Assembly: GCA_036245525.1 (NCBI GenBank)
Contig: BTPG01000004.1
Coordinates: 20,985,255 to 21,049,254 of the forward strand
Direction of reading: 5' to 3'
From: Semisulcospira habei
Lineage: Eukaryota; Mollusca; Gastropoda; Semisulcospiridae
Length of the DNA stretch: 64,000 nt
Part shown: one piece after another, positions 51,584 through 63,817 of the stretch
Layout of the letters: every line of letters begins with the position of its first letter
Position numbering within the stretch: the stretch's first letter is position 1
Translations under genes and position numbers: made by a program
Notes under the pieces: model-generated
What the model was told of the DNA's origin: nothing
The model's input: the letters and a program-made list of their open reading frames with translations, nothing else
Databases searched by the model: none

Positions 51584-51856
51584 GCTCTCAGCGTCGATCC
51601 ATACCAGCCGTTAGTGCACTGGTTTGAAAACGCCTCTAAAACTGAGCCCAGCTAATTTGGTTTCAGAACTGAACACAGCAATGTGAACTGGTTTCCATAC
51701 GAATATGCGGATTTTACGGCTTCGCGGGTGCTCGTGTTCGTCGCGTTGCGAATGTATTAAAAATGATAAAATAAAATAAATCTTAGAATAAAAAATCCGG
51801 AAGCCAAGGCGCCACTACATTCGCGATATCAGCCACTCGAACAAGTACCAATTTTA

Positions 51857-52070
51857 ATAACCCATTCAGCCCTGGCGTACTACAGCAGGAGATGGGTCGA
51901 CCATGATAATTCAAGAGCAGTGCCAGATTAGCTTGGCGCCTGTCGGCGCCAAGCTAATCTGGCACTGCCCTTGAATTATCATGGTTGATCCATCTCCTGC
52001 AACTGGTGCATAGTCATTAGATGACGCCTCCAAAATTTGGGAAATACGGTGGTCGGGTTGAACGAGTTAA
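51857..52070. mobile_element. Hp-B1 element, full length
   Basis: 214 bp; left TTAA mutated to ATAA, right TTAA intact. Hairpin 51886-51999 with CAGTGCC/GGCACTG (family TAGTGCC) matched. Confidence 0.95.
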
Positions 52071-52225
52071 CACTGTGCTATTTTCACGTGCTCTCGCGAA
52101 GCCGCTGACGGATTTTTCCCCAAACACGAAACAACACTTGAAGGTAGACATACTCTAAATCCTCGGTTTAAATTTAAACCGTAATAATGCTCCCAGTGTG
52201 AGTAACAGTTGAACCCATGAAGACC

Positions 52226-52292
52226 TGCAGGACATATAGATTATCATGAGCCCCTGCATATGCAAGGGCTCTTGAGAATATGTGTCTCGTGC
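52226..52292. repeat. Hp-A hairpin
   Basis: GCAGGACATATAGATTATCA against TTGAGAATATGTGTCTCGTGC (read in blocks). ACATAT/ATATGT is partly matched. Confidence 0.78.
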
Positions 52293-52598
52293 AGACAAAC
52301 AGGGTTGACAAAGCGAACGTGCAAGGGGCTGTCTGAAAATGTCTGTGAGTGATAAATGAAATCAGCACCGATCTAAAATTAATTGCGCGCGAAAGGCTGT
52401 TTATTGCATCACGATGTAAACTGCGCTGGAGATGATAAATTAATCTTTCTGTCGCCAACACGATCCTTTTAAAACAAAATGCCGCTGCAACTGTAGTCTA
52501 TTTAAACGAATTAAACCAGCACTGCGTGAAAGGGCTTGAACACATTGAGCTGACATTTTCAAATTTGGAATCTGTTTGAAGACTACACATCATTTCAT

Positions 52599-52807
52599 GA
52601 GACAGATCGGCCATGATAGCTGAAGGGGTGGTGTGAAGAATAGCTTTGTGCCTCGAAATTCCCTGTGTTTGGAGCTGTCCTGTGAAAACGGCATAACAGT
52701 TCAGGACACAGATCGACCATGATAGTTCAACGGCGGCGCCAGAATAACTTGGCGCCTACAGGCACCAAGCTATTCTGGCACCACCCTTGAACTACCATGG
52801 TCAATCC
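52599..52807. repeat. Hp-B2 left arm followed by a complete hairpin
   Basis: GATCGGCCATGATAGCTGAA (52605) is a lone left arm. The full hairpin 52711-52807 follows with CGGCGGCGCC unpaired variants. Confidence 0.8.
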
Positions 52808-52819
52808 ACAACTTGTTTA

Positions 52820-53212
52820 AATATATCAGTGCTGAATGGGGATAAATGAGAATGACACGAATCGCAACATATACTGCCTTACAAATGAATTTTAAAAAGT
52901 AGATCCAGACATACTTCGGACATCAAACTAAAACTGAATTATGAACGAATGTAAAAGGGCAGCCTGCGACAGATTTCGGTCGCCGAGCGAAAAAGTGAGG
53001 GCCGGGAAATACATGCAGCACGCAGCCATAATGAATGAAAGTGTGCACAACGGAAGAGGCCTTTAAGCATGTGCATCGGGCTGATTCTGGTATCCTGGAG
53101 ACAATCTCAAGCAATGGAAATGTGCGTTTGATCCCGATGCGTGGTTTGTGTGCAGAGTATTTGTCTTGCTCAAGTGCACCTAGCGTCGCTCAGCCAGGCC
53201 AGGTCACATCTT
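52820..53212. other. No recognised gene
   Basis: No repeat family or coding motif seen. Confidence 0.35.
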
Positions 53213-53277
53213 GCAGTGGGCATAGATTCTCATGAGCCCTTGCATTGCAGGGGCTCATGAGAATCTATGCCTCTTGC
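53213..53277. repeat. Hp-A hairpin
   Basis: T-state: GCATAGATTCTCATGAGCCC and complement. The left outer end GCAGTGG is mutated. Confidence 0.88.
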
Positions 53278-53548
53278 TGCGGCGCTCGACTTCATTGATG
53301 TCTAGAGGTTGTAGGCCGTCATCCGTGTTTATAGCTGCGACTGCCCGAGCTTTGCCGTTTCATAGAGAGCTGTGTTAAGCCTTGGTAACGTTTCATCTTG
53401 TTTTTTGTTTGAGTCGCTTCCATGGTCATGTGACTTTAATATCCGCGAAAGAAAGTAACTGAATCAGGAAAGAAAAAATGAAAGAAAGAATATATCCATA
53501 TTTCCATCTAGTCAGGCAATCAAGCAATTCGCAAGCGACCAGTCATTC

Positions 53549-53567
53549 AACCAACCAACCAACCAAC

Positions 53568-53610
<43 letters not shown>

Positions 53611-53650
53611 CCAACCAACCAACCAACCAATCAATCAATCAATCAATCAG
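53549..53650. repeat. (CAAC)n/(CAAT)n array
   Basis: Alternating CAAC and CAAT blocks; CATC and CATG units follow to 53755. Confidence 0.95.
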
Positions 53651-53769
53651 ATCCATCCATTCATGCATGCATGCATTCATCTTATCCCGGGGGTAGGGGG
53701 GGGGGGGCAGCCAGCCATCCATGCATCCATGCATCTGTGCATCCATCCATCCAACATGATCCCACACCA

Positions 53770-54030
53770 TCGCACTGTGTCCGCTGCTTGTCTCTGAATT
53801 GCCTGAGGGCATTCAAGCTGCAATGCCCAACAAGTTCAAAAAGGAAATGCTGCAAGGTCGCGCAACATGTGTTAGAGGTTCCACGAAACATTGACCTGTC
53901 ACACGTGTGTTGTCGAGCCTGCAAGATCTTCCACAAACGGTGTCAGGAACCTCTCCAGCCAGATCTCGTCATGGCAAAATGCCTGCAACCCTCCTCCCCC
54001 GGTGTCTGCAAGACACAAATGAAGTCCTGA
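53770..54030 (+). other. Unrecognised Cys-rich open frame
   Basis: About 87 codons without stop in non-repetitive sequence, with Cys pairs: CVRCLSLNC, KRKCCKVAQ, HVCCRACKIFHKRC. The spacing (CxxC, CC, CCxxC) hints at a metal-binding fold, but I do not recognise it. No clear splice acceptor with a long pyrimidine tract precedes it. The opposite strand is also partly open (53682-53936). Confidence 0.25.
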
Positions 54031-54042
54031 GAAGGTCCATCT

Positions 54043-54108
54043 GCAAGAGGCATAGGTCTTCATGAGCCCCCGCAGCTCATGGGGCTCATGAAGATCTGTA
54101 CCTCTTGC
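54043..54108. repeat. Hp-A hairpin
   Basis: Paired variant GTCTTCATG/CATGAAGAT (family CCTC or TCTC). Loop CAGCTCATG partly unpaired. Confidence 0.88.
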
Positions 54109-54700
54109 ATATTGCCTGTTTTCTGCAGCTGAAAATAAATGCTGAGTGGAAGAGTGTGTTTTGTTAACCTTTTCTAAGCTGTCATTCGCTTCCCGCCACG
54201 CGGCATGGTAATTCAGGACAAGGGAGGAAACTCTGCAATTGAGACGAAGCAGTTACGCATCATGGTTTTTATCGGAAACAAGGAAGCCGGACGGGGAAGG
54301 GTGGGGTGAGATGGCGTCAGGTGCGAGGGTAGGACAAGTGTGCCGAGCTGAAAGGCTGTTGATAGAGTTTAGTAGATTAAAATCGACAAATTAGCGTTCA
54401 AATTTTTGGCAGCAGTGTAGCCTACAATATTTATCAGTGATTAGGTTGAGTTTTGGAGTCAATAAGTCATATGACCGGAGGAACATAAAATCAATAGGTC
54501 ATTTTGAAAATCCATAAGTCAAAATATATATATATTTTTTCGGCATTTCCGATGTCAAACTTGTCAACACATCTTGGTAACTTGGCCCGCAGACTCTCTC
54601 ACTGTTTACGTTTTCGCGGTGCTTGCCTGCCATTTGGTTACAGTCATGGCTGTTTTCAGTTACACTCAATTTGAGAAACATAAGCACGAATGAAACCAGT

Positions 54701-54763
54701 CAGAGCCGTAGATTTTCATGAACCCGCGGGCAGAGGCGACTCATGAGGATCTGTGCCTCTTGC
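54701..54763. repeat. Hp-A hairpin, decayed
   Basis: AGAGCCGTAGATTTTCATG against CTCATGAGGATCTGTGCC. Confidence 0.7.
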
Positions 54764-54843
54764 AGATGTGGATTATAATCGTTACTTAGTCCGCATCTAC
54801 TTCCTCAGTTTGAGTAACACTATCAGATAAAATCTCGAGCAAT

Positions 54844-56047
<1,204 letters not shown>

Positions 56048-56109
56048 ATGCATAGATTCTCATAACGACCCTTAGGTGGTGAGGACTTTTGAACGTCTAT
56101 GCCTCTTGC
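56048..56109. repeat. Hp-A hairpin, decayed, at LINE edge
   Basis: GATATGCATAGATTCTCAT against CGTCTATGCCTCTTGC. It lies at the 5' junction of the LINE. Confidence 0.6.
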
Positions 56110-56314
56110 AGACTTTAGAAACTCACTCTTGCACTGGTTACATTCATCACTCAGCCAACTATAGGTGTTATACTTGGTGTATAAAATACCAAACGCAAGT
56201 ATATTTGGCAATTTCGGATTTTTATTTAGTTTTTGCTATTTTGCAATCTAACGTAATCAGGTTTGCGTTTCAACGACTTCCATTACATATAATATGTTTT
56301 TTTCAGTAAACATG

Positions 56315-56363
56315 TGTTCTTGCTTTGTTGTTTTCTAGGAGAGAAAACAACAAAGCAAGAACA
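56315..56363. repeat. Perfect short palindrome
   Basis: 22-bp arms TGTTCTTGCTTTGTTG, TTTTCT and complement, around AGGAG. It is 13 bp from the next element and unlike the other families. Confidence 0.92.
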
Positions 56364-56376
56364 GATTGTGGTTGTC

Positions 56377-58001
56377 ATAGTCCATAAGCTAGCAGAGTTT
56401 ACCGTGCACCCCCCCTCCCTCCCCCTCCCCCCCAGTACTCAATAAGATGGGTTTCAAAGTGTACCTTAGTATGTCCTGAGATGTTTAAGCCATGTTCCCT
56501 GAAAATCCTTAGGAACACACCAGAGATATAGCCGATGGCGCAAGGGTACCCCATTCATGCTCTTCGTGGATGCTAAAATGAGGTTGAGAAACATTTTCCT
56601 GCTGCCGACCTCTTGACCGCTCACTCATTGGCAGCCAGAACAATATAAGATTTAAAGATGGCCATTAAGTAATTGAACGTTGCAAAAAAGAAGGCAAAAA
56701 ATGGAGGTGGAAGTGATGATCTCGTGGTGGACATGTGGAAACTAAGTATTTTGATAACATTGTTTAGGCTGTTAGGAACCATGAAACTTATTATGCATAT
56801 TCATATTTACACATTTCTAGATAAAATTAATGGAAAAGAAAAGGGGATACCTTACTAGACCCGCCTTATGCTAGGTAAATATCACCTAAAAGACCAGCCA
56901 CTTAAAAATAGTTACAATTAAATTGAAGGGTCACATTGAAATTAATGAAATGATCACAAATTGTTATGCTCATTATGCATAATTTGTTATGAAAACTGGC
57001 ACCAAAAATATTTAAACAGAGGAGTATGACATAAGCAATTGTTATGGTCATTTTGCGTTCTTTTGTGTACTGGTAAAATGGGGGTAGGGCAGCAGATTTA
57101 GCCACTGTGGCCCCTAAATGCATCACAGCATCATAAAATCAGGTTGGGAGTAACTGTGGTACTCTATCCTAACCAATAAAACCTAAGAAAGACCTATCAG
57201 TTGTATAAAGAATTTTTGAGGGCATCAGAAACAACGTATGTTCCCCAATTCAGCAATTTTAAATGGGAAAAGGCTATCATTCACCATGAATTTACTGTAA
57301 AGGATGCCGACTTTCCTTATTTTCTTGCACTTTTACGCTCACATTAATGAAACTTAATAGGTAAGGAGAGGTCAAAATGAAATGGAATAAATTTAGTAAT
57401 TTTTTTCTAATTAATTTTGTTTATTTTTACAACTTTGGGGTAGGAATACAAAATCAACCACTGTGGCACTCACAGTGATAATAGAATCACCTAGTTAAGT
57501 TTATAATAATTGTGACATCCTGTTTTAATGATGTAAGCCTGAAAATAGACTGCCAGTGCTAAAAAAAATGTCTGAAGGCATCTGATACATTATTTTTGTC
57601 TTTTTTTTGCGGAAATGGCCGTTTACTGGGTGCACACATACCTTCACTGTGAGCCAGAGATTCAATATTTTTTCATTCTGTTTTTTTTTTTTTTTTGCAG
57701 AGGACGCAGAAGGTGTGCCTTAACATAATAGTGTCTGATTTGGGCTTTCGAATGAACTCTGATTTATTTAGAGGAAAATGTTTCTCAGCCTCATTTTAGC
57801 AACCGCAAAGAGCGTGAATGGGGGTACCCTTGCGCCATCGGCTATATCTCTGGTGTGTTCCTATAGATTTTCGGGGGAACATGGCTTAAACATCTCAGGA
57901 TGACATACTAAGGTACACTTTGAAACCCATCTTATTGAGTACTGGGGGGGGGGGGGGGGGGGAGGGGGGTGCACGGTAGATCCTGCTAGCTTATGGACTA
58001 T
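56377..58001. mobile_element. 1.6-kb element with terminal inverted repeats of about 230 bp
   Basis: Ends ATAGTCCATAAGCTAGCAG and its complement. The inverted repeats run about 56377-56605 and 57768-58001. They share ACCGTGCACC, a C-run (left) or G-run (right), CAGTACTCAATAAGATGGG, CCAGAGATATAGCCGATGG, CGCAAGGGTACCCC and GAGAAACATTTTCCT, with scattered differences and small indels. The interior of about 1.16 kb is AT-rich with no long ORF. Short ends such as TA or AT could be a target duplication, but this is not resolved. Long termini and no transposase suggest a non-autonomous DNA transposon of unknown superfamily. Confidence 0.85.
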
Positions 58002-58955
<954 letters not shown>

Positions 58956-59019
58956 TAGTTTGTTTGTTTGTTTGTTGTTTTTTGTTTGATGTTGGTTGGT
59001 TGATGGTTGGCTGGTTGAC

Positions 59020-59056
59020 TTGTTTGTTTGTTTGTTTGTTTGTTTGTTTGTTTGTT
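59020..59056. repeat. (GTTT)n microsatellite
   Basis: About nine GTTT units; further GTTT units at 58959-58990. Confidence 0.92.
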
Positions 59057-59312
59057 CAGTCAGCCAGTTAGTCAGTCGGTCGGTTGGGTTGCCGGTTGGA
59101 GGGTTGGATAGATGGTTGGTTTTATGATTGTGCGAGCAAATGGCCCTTTGTGTTCCTCTGTCTCAGAAATAGAACCTAACGGTACCAATATGTTGCGCCA
59201 GAGCCTAACTCTTTTCAGCTCCATTGTAGCATTCCCTGTGTCTGACTAGAACCTGTCTGTGGAATCTCTTCCCTGTAGGGCGACCACAGCGCCGGAATCG
59301 AGAAGTCTTTTT

Positions 59313-59393
59313 TTAACGCATTCGAGACGTGCCTCATTCGGATACGCGGCTTTACGCCGCGTATCCGAATGAGGCACCTCTCGAATGTGTTAA
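59313..59393. mobile_element. Hp-G element, full length (best copy)
   Basis: 81 bp, TTAACGCATTCGAGACGTG to CTCGAATGTGTTAA, palindromic with few mismatches around TTTAC. GCCTCATTCGG/CCGAATGAGGC is matched on both arms. Confidence 0.95.
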
Positions 59394-60031
59394 TTTAGTT
59401 TACTTTTGTGATGTCTGCTGAACCCCAGAAGGCGGCGCGTCCCCACATCCACTCTCTCTCATGTTGTGTTTTTCAGAGTCGGCAGTGTTTCAGTCTTGTT
59501 TGTTTGGATTTAATTCCGTCGGGGTCCTCTGTTTGTTCTGTCAATCCCACTGGACGCATCTGTCCAACAAGGTACGGCTTAGCCAGACTCTCCTTTCGTC
59601 ACACGGCGGCGCGAGGGTTCCAGGTTTTGTTATCGTCTGCCTAAATCTGATCGTCGGCTTATTGTTCTGTCTGTAGCCGAACCAACGGTCTCACATTTTT
59701 CTCCAGGCTTCAGGTTGCTAGACGCTACTATTGAAAAATCTAGATCAAGTTAGGGTAGATCCGCCTCTGTTGATAGGATAGTAGACAGTAGTAGTTTAAT
59801 TATTGCTCTTTTCTCTGCCTGTCTTTCTGGGGACATCCTTTTATCCACCCACACTGTCAGCCAATTTGTTGTCAAGTTTTATTTTTGTTTGTTTGTGGTG
59901 TATGTTTATGGTATGTGTTTTTGTGTGAGCTTCTTTTTTTTTGTTGTTGTTTGTTTTGTTTTATTGTTAGTGTGTATCGTCTTGCGTGGGTGTGACAGTA
60001 TACAATCCTTAAAGAATATATTATTAATTTA

Positions 60032-60034
<3 letters not shown>
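59394..60034. other. No recognised exon
   Basis: T- and GT-rich. I looked for the SPRY start expected after FN3 and did not find it. Confidence 0.4.

Positions 60035-60096
<62 letters not shown>
60035..60096. repeat. (TTA)n microsatellite
   Basis: About 20 TTA units. Confidence 0.97.
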
Positions 60097-60239
60097 GAAT
60101 TCAGTTTACGGTATACTGTTAGCCATGAAGGAATCGTGAATCGTTGAAATTTTAAATCTTCTCCATAGAACTGTTTTGGAAAGATACCGCAGATGTAAGG
60201 CAGTAACAATTTGATTGAAGCAAACGTTTCTACCTTAAC

Positions 60240-60292
60240 CACACTGGTTGTATCTCGATTCGTTACAGCGAATACAGGGAGACAACCAGTGT
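60240..60292. repeat. Hp-H hairpin, shortened
   Basis: CACTGGTTGTATCTCGATTC and GAATACAGGGAGACAACCAG; the inner CTACC stem is replaced by a short GTTACAGC loop. Confidence 0.85.
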
Positions 60293-60417
60293 GTACATGA
60301 ACCTGCCCTCCTTGCCCAGGTACTGAGTTAACAAAGGCAATTGCGAGCTCAGAGGGGAGAGACAGGAATAGGAGACTGTGAAGACCTATACCGATCTGTG
60401 CATTTCATCAACCATCT

Positions 60418-60480
60418 GCAAGAGGCATAGATTCTCATGAGCCCCTGCGTCCGCAGGGGCTCATGAGAAGATTCTCTTGC
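60418..60480. repeat. Hp-A hairpin
   Basis: T-state; the inner 24 bp is perfect around GTCC. The right outer arm is shortened (AGAAGATTCTCTTGC). Confidence 0.88.
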
Positions 60481-60807
60481 TAAGAATGATTAGTCCTACC
60501 TCAGATTGTGAAAGTCGTCGGGATTGATTTCAAATACCATTGAGGGCTGAAGAGGCAGCCTGGCACCTCTCTGGACAGCTAGCAAAACACGTCTTCTTTC
60601 ACGGCCCAGCAGCTAAATCCCGCTATCTGCCAGAGGCATAGGTCCTTCCCGGTCCATGCAAGCCGTAGGGTCTCACAAAATATATCCTGTCTGCGTAAAC
60701 CCATGACGTTTTTGCAGAGTCCCATTGAGATCTAACCTTCTTACCGCGAATTTTGTATTATAAATAAGTATTCCTCAGATAATACATTAGATCCTTTTTT
60801 AGCAGCC

Positions 60808-60842
<35 letters not shown>

Positions 60843-60844
60843 AA

Positions 60845-61183
60845 GAGAAAAGTGGTCTTAAAAGACGTGCTTTCTTAACCCATTCAGCCCTGACGCACTA
60901 CAGCAGGAGATGAGTCGACCATGATAATTCAAGGGCATTGCCAGATTAGCTTGGCGCCTGTCGGCGCCAAGCTAATCTGGCACTGCCCTTGAATTATCAT
61001 GGTCGATCCATCTGCTGCAACTGATGCATAGTCATTATATGACACCTCCCAAATTTGGGAAATACGGCCGTCGGGCTGAATGAGTTAAAGACTATCATTT
61101 AGGTGGTTACAACCTAAATGATGGTCTTTGATGACAGGTGAGTTGTCATAAGTATGGTCGCTCAAAGGAGGTTCTGCTGCGTA
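60845..61183. mobile_element. Hp-F element carrying a nested Hp-B1
   Basis: The left arm of Hp-F (AAGTGGTCTTAAAAGACG) is interrupted at TTAA. It resumes after the insert with AGACTATCATTTAGGTGG, and the hairpin closes with CCTAAATGATGGTCTTTG. The right end is GGTTCTGCTGCGTA. Confidence 0.88.
60875..61088. mobile_element. Hp-B1 element, full length, nested in Hp-F
   Basis: 214 bp. TTAACCCATTCAGCCC to GGGCTGAATGAGTTAA. Hairpin 60904-61017. The TTAA on each side corresponds to a single TTAA in other Hp-F copies (CATTAAAGACC). Confidence 0.96.
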
Positions 61184-61458
61184 CATCATCGGGATCTAAG
61201 ATTTTTGTCTGGAAAAGCTTTTACATCAGACTGTGCGGGCCATCGGGGTGTTATGGTGCGCTTGTCAAGTTTTCACCACCTGGTCAGGAACAGACAACAG
61301 GCTTCTGACAGCTCCATTGTGTCCGCACCATCTTTGCCTTTCCGTTTGTGACAGGCGAAAAGGCAAACCGATGAAATGTTGCGGAAACATGCCAAGAGTC
61401 AGGATGGAAAAGCGAGGGCATTGAGGCCTTTCTTAATCAAAGGATGCACGTGAAATAA

Positions 61459-61525
61459 ACAAGAGACACTGATTCTCATGAGTCCCTACTTCTGCGGTGG
61501 CTCATGACAATCTATGCCTTTTTTT
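61459..61525. repeat. Hp-A hairpin, decayed
   Basis: ACAAGAGACACTGATTCTCA against CTCATGACAATCTATGCC. Confidence 0.72.
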
Positions 61526-61643
61526 TCAGATGGGAGTCAGTATTACCACAGAGTGTATCCCGGCGGACTTTTATCAGATGTACACTCTTTGTGGTATTAC
61601 AGAAAGGTTGAGTACTAGGTGGTAGCTTGGCCAGTCTCTGCGA

Positions 61644-61713
61644 TCAAGAGACTGCCATACATTCTCATGCCCTACTGCGGCTTCAGGGGCCCATGAGAAT
61701 CTATGCATTTTGT
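61644..61713. repeat. Hp-A hairpin, decayed
   Basis: CATACATTCTCATGCCC against GGGCCCATGAGAATCTATGC. Confidence 0.72.
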
Positions 61714-61728
61714 AGATGTCTGGATCTG

Positions 61729-61798
61729 CCCCCCCCCCCCCCAAAAAAAAAAAAAATAATAATAATAAAATAATAAAATACAAAAATAAAAAAAATAA
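61729..61798. repeat. C-run, A-run, (AAT)n tract
   Basis: Simple sequence. Confidence 0.9.
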
Positions 61799-61904
61799 GA
61801 AGTAGTATTTCAAGGTGTTGTACTATGTGTAAGTTTCCTTTTTTATTTTCCGTTACGGAGATGCTGACACTTACGTTGAAAAGGTGACGGACACAATCGC
61901 ACCC

Positions 61905-61977
61905 TTAACCCTTCACTGCCGAAACAGTACACGCAACACCCAGCGGGAGCTCATGAGGATCCACGCCTCTTGCAGGC
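61905..61977. mobile_element. Hp-A element, left end plus right arm
   Basis: TTAACCCTTCACTGCCG, then directly GGGAGCTCATGAGGATCCAC and GCCTCTTGC. The left arm is deleted. Confidence 0.75.
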
Positions 61978-62073
61978 ATCATTAAAGTCTCACCTACTTG
62001 GTTAATCTGGCAGTGAACATTTGATGCTTTCACAGACACCATTCTAGACGTTGGCAGTGACGGAGACCGCCTT

Positions 62074-62197
62074 ACAGATGCTTCCCTTATGGGTCCGCGG
62101 GCCGACGTCAGCTGCAGTTGGCCCGCGCACGGCCGTGCGCGGGCCAACTGTGGCCGATGTCGGTCCGCGGACCTTTTGCTTGCCTGACAGATGCTTC
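62074..62197. mobile_element. Hp-E element flanked by an 11-bp direct repeat
   Basis: Hairpin 62092-62173: GGTCCGCGGGCCGACGTC and near-complement, centre GCGCACGGCCGTGCGC. GGTCCGCGG/CCGCGGACC is matched. ACAGATGCTTC occurs at 62074-62084 and 62187-62197, a possible target duplication. Confidence 0.88.
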
Positions 62198-63060
62198 TCG
62201 CCTGCAGACGATCGAAAGCAACCAGACGGGCGCGGATCGAGAACAGACCGGTGTAAATACGATGTCACGAACAGCAGGTATCACTTCAGGCAGACCACAC
62301 CACTTGAACATTGCCAACTCACAGTGAGAGGCGCAGCACACGGGTGAAAGGTGACAACGGAGTGACGTACCTCAGTCTGTGTCGGTGGCACGTTCCTTGT
62401 CATAGACAAACGTTATCAGTAGAATGAATTGCATGTCAGTCGACTCCAGCGCCGGTCTGACCGTCATCAAATGTCTAAATTTCATACTTTTGATACTCGG
62501 CCCCAGGGTTGCATTGCACGTCATTTTCAATAGCCACTACCTTCCTGTCATAGTTCCAACGGCTTTGTTTTCAGCTATGTTTAGCCCAACGCAAAATCTC
62601 GCAGTCCAGAGGGACATTTGGCTGGCAGTTACTGGGTTGGAACAGTTTCATGCAGCTGGGGGCAGGTACCCAGCTGTTTACACTCTACTTTTGAGCTTTC
62701 AATTCACTGTCGGTCCATCTCCCGCACGCGGATGCAGTTGAAGAGTTAGGTTTAGAGCACAGTTTTTTTTTTTTTTAATGCAGACATTTCATATTAGGTT
62801 TTCTCATTAAAAACTACACGAGCCTAACTAAGCCTATATTAACCGGTACGTAGAAGATAATGAACAGGAAGTTGGGAGCCGTACACTTAAGAATTGCAGG
62901 CAAATCTTTTTTGTTTTTTAAATTGTGGATGTTTAACCCGTAGGAGACAAGGATGTAATAGAACACGCACAAAAATTACCTTCGTCTGTCGGAAGTGAGC
63001 ATATGATGCTGAAAGGTTTTCTAACCCCCCCCCCCCCACCCCCAACAGAGCGACCCGCCA
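62198..63060. other. No recognised gene
   Basis: The forward frame 62424-62741 is open for 105 codons but has no motif I know; poly-T at 62763-62776. Confidence 0.35.
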
Positions 63061-63068
63061 TTCCATCT

Positions 63069-63134
63069 GCAAGAAGCATAAATTCTCATGAGCCCCTGCA
63101 TTCGCAGGGGCTCATGAGAATCTCTACCTCTTGC
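63069..63134. repeat. Hp-A hairpin
   Basis: T-state; the inner 22 bp is perfect around TTC. The outer arms differ (AAGCATAAATT against ATCTCTACC). Confidence 0.88.
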
Positions 63135-63539
63135 TCGCATAGATCATATAAATATGCATCCTTGGGGAAAATCGCAGGGTTTAAATGTACGTCTTTTTTT
63201 TTTCACCCTCAGGACCTCAAAAAAATACTTTCTCTCGTTGAATGATGACGAAGTTGTTCAACACCCAGGTTTAAAACATTTCACAAGCAGCATCTCGGCT
63301 TGACAAATGGGAGAGATTACCCGGGATAACCCTTCTGACTGCAGCTAGACGCTCTTTTAATTTGTAACACCCGTCTCGATGAATTTCTAGCCCCTTCCAC
63401 CCGAGCCGCTACTCTCCCTCCACCGGTCCCACCCCACCCACCCCACCCCGCCCCATTTCCCCGCCTCATGTCTCCAACTTTTTATGAGCCACGAGATGCA
63501 CACTGCACCTGGAAGGCAATCGGCATCATTGTATTTTTT

Positions 63540-63605
63540 GTGAAAAGCGAGATTTTCTTTGTATTACAATGAAAATATCGGGGTTTTTTTTTTCTCCAAA
63601 AATTG
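63540..63605. repeat. Hp-I hairpin, decayed
   Basis: GAAAAGCGAGATTTTCTTTG against CAATGAAAATATCGGGG, then AAAAATTGGACTT. Confidence 0.75.
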
Positions 63606-63744
63606 GACTTATTTTTTTTGCCTTGGGAAAGACTACCAATGTTAGTTACAGTGTCGTGTCAACACGGGTTTCATTCCCCATTCAATGCTATATCATAAAA
63701 ATATTTCTCCGGCTGATGGCGTAGGCGTGTGTAATCTTTACCAA

Positions 63745-63817
63745 ACATGAAGCATAGATTCTCATGAGCCCCTGCAGCCTGCGGCTGCTGCGGCTCATGA
63801 GAATCTATGCCTCTTGC
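63745..63817. repeat. Hp-A hairpin
   Basis: T-state: GAAGCATAGATTCTCATGAG against GGCTCATGAGAATCTATGCC. The centre GCAGCCTGCGGCTGC forms its own stem. Confidence 0.87.
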
